A stretch of DNA of 64,000 bases, from assembly GCA_025093985.1 (NCBI GenBank), contig JACAAK010000009.1, forward strand, positions 310,001 through 374,000, given 5' to 3'. This document shows, piece after piece, positions 57,001 to 64,000 of this stretch. Each line of letters begins with the position of its first letter. The first letter of the stretch is position 1. A program made the position numbers and the translations under genes. Source of the stretch: Calvatia gigantea. Its lineage: Eukaryota; Basidiomycota; Agaricomycetes; Agaricales; Lycoperdaceae. The notes beneath the pieces were generated by a model. The model worked only from the letters and a program-made list of their open reading frames with translations. It made no database searches and was not told the origin of the DNA.

Positions 57001-59109
57001 CCTGCTTTTCCTTCCCCTTCCCCTTCCCCTTCTTCTCCCGCTGCGCATCAAGCTCCAACCCAGCAGCAATCTCCTCCAACTCAACAACCCTCTCACTCCT
57101 CGCCATAGCCTTCCCATCCACAACGTCCTTCGTGAAAGATTGTTTATGTGTTATTCGAGGTCTGGGTGAATGAAGGACTGTTGTTGGAGTTGTCGCTGCT
57201 GCTGCGTTACCACCACCGTTGACAGTTTCACCAGCAACAGGAGCAGGAGCAGGAACTCCACCAACACCGGGGTACCCAAACCGATGCGCAGTAGGCGAAA
57301 CACTCCGGCCTCTCCCGACTAAAACCGAACTTTCCCTCAGGTGCCTCGATATCCTCGACGCGACGACGCCTTTTCCTTCTTCCCTTTCACCTGTTGTGTT
57401 TACATCCCCCAGAGCATCCGCGGTTAGTGGTTGGTGTGGTGGATGGGGTAGTGGGGGACGAGGATATTGTTGTAATTGTGACGGTTGTTGTTGTTGGCTG
57501 TGGTTGCGGTGGTGTGGGGCACTTACAAGCGAAGGCGGGAGGGGTAGAGGTAGCAAACTTGCGTGTGGCATTAGTATACCCGGTCCTGGACCAGGTAACC
57601 CCGAAATCGGAGGACCATATCCATACCCAAGTCCATTTTCACCAGCACCTGTGGTGTTCACGAACAGCGGTCCTGCGCTAGGATGGTCGTTGTGGTACAT
57701 TATGGGGTAGTTGTGGTGGAGGGAGGTTAAGGAGGTGATTATATGCGGCTTGTTGATGCGGGTGTGCGAAGTAATAAGCCTGAGTCTGGTCGGGTGAGTG
57801 GTATTGGTATGGTATGGGTAGGAGCACGAGGTGGTGGAATCCAGACTTGTTGAGTCTGTGGATCGATGTAGGGTGTTTGGTATGGTAGAGGCGCAGGTAC
57901 AGGTGCAGGTACAGGTGCAGCAGCTGTCGTGAATTGGGGATATACAACCGGAGGTTCGATGTCGGGTAGTGTGTCAGGGTGAACGATCGTCACTGGTATA
58001 TCCAGAACAATGTCCTTACTATTAAATGCTCAGTGAAATGGTAGACGATAACAACGAAAATGCAAGCGTACCTAGAGAAGTTGCCCATATTGACGCGAAC
58101 CTCGACGCTAGCCTGAACACAAAACAACGCTTCACTGGTGCGTTCGCCTTCATCTTCGTAGGCTCCTCCTCGTACGCTGCGTGCGTCCGAGGGTACGTCA
58201 AAGACCAAGTGTGCGACACCCTCGCCTCCAGGAGGTAGTGTATACTCCGGGCCCTTATACGGCACATTCAGTAGCGTGTCTGATATTTGCAGTGGGTCTG
58301 CTGCCTTAGTGTTTGAGGGTAGGACAAGCGTGCGACGTAGTGAGAGAGTCAAGCTCGAATTCTATCAACCGTTCAGTAACAAAAATTCCACAAAATGTCT
58401 CGAGAGCCACGCGTACCTTGCGAGTCGAGTGGTTTTTCACCTGCAGCTCGACACACGCACTCTCTCCTGCAACCAGCAGACCGCCAAGTCCTCCAACAAC
58501 ACGTCCATGCATCCAAAACCTGCCATTCTCGCCAACGACCACCACACCCTCCTCCGCCTTTGAGACCCCTCCTAGCCCGCCTAGTGCAGAATCATAGCTC
58601 TCTAACACGCCAACTGGCGACTTGTCCGTGACCAGCTGACGTCCGCCCTTCCAAAATACACCAACACTACCACGCACTTCATACCGCACCCTCGCAAGCC
58701 CATTCGCAAAATCCACAGACGCAGGCGAACTCGAGGGTAATGGAATCCGGAACAAAAAAGTCGAATGGCCCCGTTTAGCTTTGTAATACCCCTCAGGCAG
58801 GGGCGTATCACCAGGGAGAGGGTGTGCATGGACGGCATTGGATGGCGGTAGATTAGGTCCCTGGAACAGTCTCCGTGTGTGCAGGAACGTCATTCTGGCT
58901 GAGTGGTCTCGAGATGTGAGTTCCTGGAAGGCGAAGAGCTCGACCATCATGATTCCAATGGCCAGTTTGTCCGATTTGCACTCGACCTCCATTTTGCCGG
59001 TAACATGTCTTCCCGCAACGACGCTTTCTTTTGGTAGCGTCATGGACACTTTGATCTTGGAATGACTCGCCATCGCATTCATAGGCTCCGGCGCTGCGAG
59101 GGGAGCCAT
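54069..59109 (-). CDS. arrestin-like protein with very long disordered tail; several frame breaks
   Basis: Arrestin-related proteins act as adaptors for ubiquitin-dependent endocytosis. The N-terminal arrestin fold is clear: IKVSMTLPKESVVAGRHVTGKMEVE (shown in part), FLFRIPLP, YEVRGSVGVFWK, then after an intron RRTLVLPSNTKAADPLQ, a C-terminal arrestin-like sheet and IVLDIPVTIVHP (exon from about 58018). A Pro/Ser/Gly/Thr-rich tail of more than 1200 residues follows, ending RLRDLIKKYQGGNP at 54069. The tail changes frame at about 57825, 57725, 55385 and 55270 with no splice sites to explain it; the protein sense continues across each change (for example YPIMYHNDHPSAGP at 57700). This suggests indels in low-complexity sequence, either real or from sequencing. 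It may therefore be a pseudogene; the folded part is intact. Confidence 0.7.
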
Positions 59110-59225
59110 AGCTGGCGATCGCGGCCAGTAGTCGTTGTAGGTCGTAGTCGTGTAGTCGTAAGTCGTGGTAGTTCAAAAACGTCACTATCATCATATCCGG
59201 AAACAACTTCCTAGTATGTACGGTA

Positions 59226-60275
59226 CTAACTATCCAGCGCCTCTAACCGTTGAATCTGCCGATCTCGAACCGCCTCCTGCCATCTCTGCAATTTCGCAGT
59301 TTCATGGACTTGGAAGCCGTAGATCTTGGGTCTGTAACGCTCAGCTCGTAATGCAGCGTTCACGGTATTGATCTGCTCTCCACCGCCTTCGCTGAGCTCG
59401 GGTTCTTCTCTAGCTCGATTTCTTCTCAATCTATTTGCATCTCCGGCACCTGCCCCTGCGCCAGCACCGCCTACACCTCCGCCTACACCTCCCGCCCCTG
59501 CACCTGCTACACCACCACTACCACCCAATCCACCGAAATCCGCCGGCCCAGATTTTGGTGGGATTAGGTTCGGATAGACCAAGAACAACAGATGCGGGAA
59601 CGTCGTCCCGAAATATGCACCATCTATACTCCCGTGTCTTGACGATTTGGGAGAGTAGAGGTCCTCGCAGCGTCCACAGTACAATTTGACTGATTTTTCG
59701 TAGGGGATGTCGGTTAGTCCGACTGGGAGAAGGGGTTGTGAGTTGCACAGGACACGCGGACACCTGCCGAAATCTGCCCGTTTGTATTTTTCTATCTGAA
59801 GAAGACGAGTTGGGGGTAAAGTTGAGCTCGAGCACGTGTACGAATTCGGACGTACCATCTTGGCGAGACCACGAGCCGTAACTATCCACCGTGCATGTAT
59901 AAGTCCGTATAGCAACCTCGCTTGAATGTCCAGTGATCCTCGTAGACTATCTTGAATATCATCATCTAATATCATAACCAACCATCAACATTTACCGCCG
60001 AGACAGCAGTAAGGTGTACGCGCCAAGGTTATCAGTAATCAAATCCAATGCCTGCGAGTAATTCGCGACTTCATTATTCAGACCCGTGAGATTGAACCGA
60101 TCCAAGATGAAATCTTCATCGACTTCGCAGAAATATTCGTTCCCTTTCGATGAGAGAAACCATGATATCCACTGAGGAACGACATCAATAAGTGTTGTTA
60201 GGACAAGGAAGATACGTGAATTCATACCGAGCTGGAGTAGTCTGAATCAGAGCCTGTCGATATCTCTTCCATCAT
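59226..60275 (-). CDS. CKB1: casein kinase II regulatory (beta) subunit
   Basis: CK2 beta dimerises through a zinc ribbon and organises the CK2 holoenzyme in nucleus and cytosol. Four exons: 60228-60275, 60024-60171, 59856-59965 and 59226-59795, total 876 nt and 291 residues. Landmarks: an acidic start with [30 protein letters not shown] (shown in part), [14 protein letters not shown], the zinc-binding pairs CPRVLC and [24 protein letters not shown], and the KLQRWQEA...RQIQRLE end. A Gly/Ala-rich insert of about 40 residues lies between the zinc ribbon and the C-terminus. The second intron appears to begin with GC (CTTG|GCGCGT), since this alone gives the right phase. It is tandem with the arrestin-like gene, 117 bp upstream of its start. 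Confidence 0.9.
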
Positions 60276-60538
60276 AGTTGAGGATCACTTCAATACGCCA
60301 ACCAATGTGCGGCAGCAGCATGGTACCAGGTTTATTACGTAAGTAATGATGCCTCGATCTGCGCCGATCTAAATTGGCTCTTGCTGGATGGTAACTCAAT
60401 CTTATGCGCAATATGATACAAGGAAGCCAGTGTAGAAGTATGTGTAATACGGGAGTGCAAACCGAGCCCCGAGGTCGTGGTTAGAGGTCTTATCGAGTGT
60501 GTCTGTGTACACTAAGATTGTTTATAACGAAGTATGTA
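60276..60538. promoter_or_regulatory. upstream region of CK2 beta and relic 3' end of NACHT 4
   Basis: This 260-bp interval contains the CK2 beta promoter on the minus strand. The last bases before 60538, read on the minus strand, are the original 3' end of NACHT gene 4: joined across the transposon they give Y-I-L-R-Y-K-Q-S and a stop. No other signal was recognised. Confidence 0.5.
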
Positions 60539-60750
60539 CAGTAAGGGACAAAACCCTTCCAATGATTTTGACTTTTTCATGAAATCTCAAATAACTCAGC
60601 AACCAGTAAAGGTATCCACTTCAGAATTTAAATGTAGGTAGTCTTGTATCTTATCTACAAATAGGTATAAACAGCATTATGTAATATTAAGTTCCTGTGG
60701 TGATATGAATTAATCAACATTATGAGTCCATTGGAAGGGTTTTGTCCCTC
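60539..60750. repeat. left terminal inverted repeat of the Tc1 element
   Basis: About 210 bp, the inverted counterpart of 62480-62691. The outer 67 bp match exactly; the inner part is diverged but ends in the shared inner motif CATTGGAAGGGTTTTGTCCC at 60729-60749. Confidence 0.85.
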
Positions 60751-60777
60751 TGTCTGAAACTACACAAAATCAGTTCT

Positions 60778-62342
60778 CTAGTACTTTGTATAGCCCCCTT
60801 TGGCCTGTAAAACAGCCTGAACCCTCCTAGGCATACTCTCTATCAAATTCTGACACACTGATGCAGGAATTTTGCCCCATTCTATATCCACCCTTTCTCT
60901 GAGTTCAGTTATGCTGGAAGGGTAGTTTTCATACTCTTCTAGCCTGTTTTTGACATAAGTCCAGAGCTGTTCAATGGGATTAAGGTCTGGGGACTGTGGT
61001 GGCTGTTGAGAGAACGAGTAGACATCCCAATATAAGTTCACACTACCTAAGTGTGTAGGCGTCAGCGGTGGAGGGTAGTCGTATTCATCCGGGAGACGGT
61101 CCAGTAGGAGAGGCGCGTGGTAGCGGACATAGTCCTGCTTATACCAGCGTACTCAGAGAGTCTTGAGGAGAAGGGAAGCGATGCTTAGAGAAGCTAGCGT
61201 AGAGGAATGAAGACATAGTGTCTTACGCCAGAAGGCGTATCCAAAGGGATTACATACAGGGAATCTACATAGGTATTATATACTATTAGTCCCTGGTCTG
61301 TGCACTCTAAACCCTTATACGGGTGAGGTCTAACTACCAGTAGCATAATGTGTGCATACTGTGCATGTCCGCATGTACTAGAAGGTTCCATGCGTAGTAT
61401 CTACCTGCTACTTACAGTGCGGTGTCCTACATGCGTAGTCCATAATAATGTCCGTTATTATCGACCCTCTGAAGGTGAAATACTCGAACCCCGTTTCAGC
61501 TATAAATAGACTGAACCAACGTAGTGGTACGGAGCGAGATTCAACAGTGGCCACTCCATAACCTTTAAACCACTGTTTTCAAGCCACATTTTTGCTTTTT
61601 TGCTTGTGTGTTTGGGGTCATTGTCCTGTTGGAAAAGGACTTGCCACTTCTTCTTCCTGTATTTCTTGAGACTTTGGTAAAGTTTGTCATCCAAAATGTG
61701 AACACAAAGGTCACCATCCATGGTACCTTCAATGTGGTGTATATGGCCAGGCCCCTGCCATAGCATGCACCCCCATATCATGCAAGAACCTCCTCCAAAC
61801 TTGACAGTTCCATTCACCAGCCTGTCACTAAGCCCCTCTCCTGCTGTTTTCCACACCCAATGCCTTCCATCTGACCCCATCCAATTGATTTTAGTCTCAT
61901 CTGTCCAAACTACCTGCTTCCAGTCCTCCACAGTCCAGTTTGCATATGTTTTTGCAAACACCAGCCTCTTCTGCTTGTGAACCCTAGTGAGTAAAGGCTG
62001 TTTTCTCTTCACTACAGCCTTCATCCCTGCCCTTTTGAGTATCCTTCGAATTGTTTTGGATGAAACAGGTTGGTTGGTAACATTTTGGAGGGCCTTTGTG
62101 ACCTGAGAGGCATTATCAGCCTTGCAAGAGGTGAGAAGTCAAATGGCATATTTGGTATCAGAGGGGGAAAGCTTGCTTGGATGGCCACCAGTGGATTTGG
62201 AAATTGTTGGCCTATGTTTAGAGCGAACTCTAGAGATAGTACTGAGGGAATAACCAGTAGTGGAAGCAATTTGGGTAGCAGTATGTCCTTTGTCAAGGAG
62301 AAAGAGGATATGATCAATCTGAGAAGAAGAGAGAGGTTTCAT
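60778..62342 (-). pseudogene. Tc1-type transposase, interrupted by a solo LTR and one stop
   Basis: Cut-and-paste DDE transposase. N-terminal helix-turn-helix (residues about 1-65, SQIDHILFLLDKGHTATQIA), then KRLVFAKTYANW, first Asp in WTDETKINW, second Asp in FQQDNDPKHTS, and Glu in SPDLNPIEQLW. The second Asp and the Glu are separated by 34 residues (DD34E). The frame is continuous from 62342 except for one TGA at 62139-62141 (context KYAI-stop-LLTS, probably CGA to TGA), and is split at 61551/60998 by the LTR. Removing the LTR with one 5-bp duplication (548 nt) restores the frame exactly, giving about 338 residues, normal for Tc1. Not active as it stands. Confidence 0.9.
61004..61546 (-). 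mobile_element. solo LTR of a retrotransposon
   Basis: 543 bp starting TGTTGA and ending CAACA in both readings (canonical TG...CA ends), flanked by a perfect 5-bp duplication GTGGC at 60999-61003 and 61547-61551. On the minus strand it begins TGTTGAATCTCGCTCC and has a TATTTATAG box about 45 bp in, the form usual for fungal LTRs. No gag or pol sequence remains, so recombination between the two LTRs probably removed the body. Copia or gypsy origin cannot be told. It inserted into the transposase between the codons for E-W-P and P-Q-S. Confidence 0.85.
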
Positions 62343-62479
62343 GTCAACAGAAGATAAGTTATTGGGTTACTTTGGCCTGGAGAAGTAAGCTTTCATCTTT
62401 ATACACAATCTACTCTCATCATATGATTTTATTTGAATTTGTTTGAGAGCAGTAAACAGAGTTATGTGCCTGGAGAAGA

Positions 62480-62691
62480 TGAGGGACAAAACCCTTCCAA
62501 TGCACTCATAATATTCAATAATTCATATCTCCATAGAAACAAAGTATAATATTAAATGCTTAAACATATTTGTAGATAAGAAGCATGACTACCTTCATTT
62601 AAAATTTGAAATGAATTGGCTTAGTGGTTGCTGAGTTATTTGAGATTTCATGAAAAAGTCAAAATCATTGGAAGGGTTTTGTCCCTTACTG
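62480..62691. repeat. right terminal inverted repeat of the Tc1 element
   Basis: Inverted partner of 60539-60750, with the inner motif at 62482-62502. Confidence 0.85.
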
Positions 62692-62693
62692 TA

Positions 62694-64000
62694 TATCCAT
62701 GACTCCTTAGGATCGTCAACGCCAATGAAAACCAGCCTCTTGTTGCCTTTACCCATCACGGTCGCAAAATTGGTTTGTGGGAGGCCAGTAAGATGTAGAT
62801 GATATTGATCTTCCCTATGTGGTTCACTCCTCGAATCGGGATGTCCTTTAATGACATCCCACTCATTGGCTTCGAGCGCCCAAGAGTGCTACATTTAAAT
62901 GTCAAAAGCGGTCTACGTAAGAATCTCAACTTACTCACCGGAGGAAAGATGACCTTTGCAATGCTTTGGCCAGTATCGAGTGCGTAGTCTGCATTGGAAC
63001 CAGTCGTACTACGAAGCAAATATATTGGCTTATCCAAGGAATCAAAATTCAAAGACTGAGTTGGGACAGTCGTGATGACCCCCCATTCTTCGAGGCCGGA
63101 CATGAGAGGCTGTACTGTATGTTAGCCTTCAAGTCTACAAATGATTATAGCAAAAGTGGGCAACCCAACTGATATGAACATATCTCTGACAAAATCGCGC
63201 ACATCCGTAAATAGGTCGATGATCTCCGAACTTCCATAATCAATGTCTTGGAAGAAATACCGTAGTTCATCAAAACCTTTGATCTTGTCAAGTGAAGCCC
63301 GAAGCACCCAGCCCAATGACTTTCTGAAAAAAAAATCTTGCTGGTTTTTTATGCTTCCACCGTCCGTCCAGGAAATATTTATGCTCGACGGGTGAACAAG
63401 AAATTTAGCTGGAGGCATTCTTAATAGTTTTCATATATGGTTGGAAGCAAACACTCACCCGCATCATGCGCTTCTAGCAAAATCCGAACAGGCGCATTGA
63501 TTATCACACTCTCCCGATCTTGTGTGTTTAACCAAAATAAACCGGAGCGGGATGGGGACCGAAGGAAATCATCGAAAGACTTATGAAAGACCTCAACTTT
63601 ACTCTTGAACGCGTCTTGGGGTCCTGGAATGCGAAGGACTGAGTGGAGCTTCCGAAGGGCACCATATGCACCGGCTTGGTTGATCGAGAGCATATTACAG
63701 GCCTCAGCGAGGATGAGAAACTTTAGCGACAGCAGGTTCCGGGTTATTGGCCATACTTTGGGGGAAATTGCAGACAATATCAGGGTGTAAATCATATCAA
63801 GAGCGGCAAATGGGGAATCTCCCTCCGCAGGTGATGAGGGAGATTCAAGAATGTCCAGGACTTTCTGCAGTTGAGCAACTGGATTGGCGTACTCGGTATC
63901 ACCGGTGAAACGAGTAACCGTGTTGGCGAAAGCGAAAAGCCCAGAGGAGCGTTTTGCGATCTTTGTGAAGTCAGTCTCCGTTGGCCACTGTTGGGTCGGA
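62694..64000 (-). CDS. NACHT-domain NTPase 4, C-terminal part, 3' end replaced by Tc1
   Basis: Partial gene running off the right edge; the NTPase core lies outside the window. The first visible exon (from 64000 to 63459) has the post-NACHT region WPTETDFTKIAKRSSGLFAFANTV (shown in part), YGALRKLHSVLRIPGP and FHKSFDDFL, matching NACHT genes 1-3. Later exons are about 63170-63420 (the phase at its start is unclear, next to a run of ten A), 62939-63110 (MSGLEEWGVITTVP) and 62888 down to the Tc1 insertion (WALEANEWDVIKGHP, NKRLVFIGVDDPKESW). The original end, ILRYKQS and stop, lies on the other side of the transposon. With the element present the frame reads into the terminal repeat for about 31 codons before a stop. 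Confidence 0.75.

Larger units (their letters stand above)
60539..62691 (-). mobile_element. Tc1/mariner element with long terminal inverted repeats
   Basis: Element of 2153 bp flanked by TA duplications (60537-60538 and 62692-62693). Ends begin CAGTAAGGGACAAAACCC; the outer 67 bp are identical in both ends, and similarity continues to about 210 bp. Each end also has an inner, inverted copy of the AGGGACAAAACCCTTCCAATG motif (60729-60749 and 62482-62502), an IR/DR-like layout. It encodes a DD34E transposase on the minus strand, now broken. It sits within the last coding exon of NACHT gene 4. The near-identical ends suggest a fairly recent insertion. Confidence 0.9.

Noticed and set aside
54481..57710. 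Several plus-strand frames of 80-240 codons
   Set aside because: They are shadows of the low-complexity tail of the arrestin-like gene on the minus strand.
61003..61547. First read as a short-TIR DNA element with a 3-bp TGG duplication
   Set aside because: Shifting the border by one base gives canonical TG...CA ends and a perfect 5-bp duplication, so a solo LTR fits better.

Overview
The window looks like a piece of an Agaricomycete (mushroom-forming basidiomycete) nuclear genome. The evidence is dense GT-AG introns of about 50 nt, several Agaricomycete-style NACHT (NLR-like) genes, a wax-synthase-like gene, a GUP1-type O-acyltransferase, CK2 beta, and a Tc1/mariner element with a solo LTR. 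No bacterial-type operons and no CRISPR array are visible, and I identified no tRNA or rRNA.

Left third (1-26.4 kb) is an accessory region made of repeatedly duplicated and decaying blocks. A block of about 2.6 kb occurs twice (about 8-2730 and 4944-7470). Each copy carries a small Trp-rich gene of possible beta-trefoil fold (T1, T2) and the RNase P/MRP subunit POP5. The second POP5 is intact and the first is dead, yet 422 bp in the middle of the two differ at one base only, which points to recent gene conversion. There are four formamidase (FmdA/AmdA) copies on the minus strand, at about 2.76-4.3, 9.67-12.24, 14.7-17.4 and 20.5-23.1 kb. Only the third keeps an open reading frame through my 24-exon model, and it has lost its usual stop and reads into a 30-bp minisatellite. 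A DUF4140/DUF4139 ('mucoidy inhibitor A-like') gene was copied with them: a truncated relic at 12.8-14.35 kb and a frameshifted copy at 24.2-26.4 kb.

Middle (26.5-48.6 kb): two NACHT NTPase genes (one with a clear C-terminal membrane segment), a long RE/RD-dipeptide-rich protein, an intact DUF4139 gene containing an RS-dipeptide stretch, an inverted-repeat element of about 330 bp, an FAD-dependent monooxygenase with an altered third FAD motif, and a head-to-head pair of membrane acyltransferase genes (GUP1-like and wax-synthase-like).

Right third (48.6-64 kb): a third NACHT gene, an arrestin-like gene whose frame breaks several times in low-complexity sequence, the CK2 beta subunit gene, and a nested insertion at the right edge. 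There a Tc1/mariner element (TA target, DD34E transposase) sits in the last exon of a fourth NACHT gene and is itself split by a solo LTR (5-bp duplication GTGGC). Removing the LTR restores the transposase frame, leaving one in-frame stop.

The genes do not form one pathway. The coherent themes are a dispersed set of four NLR-like genes, expansion and decay of a formamidase + DUF4139 + POP5 block, and unusually many candidate GC-AG introns. Exon models were assembled by hand from reading frame and splice consensus; RNA data would be needed to confirm them.
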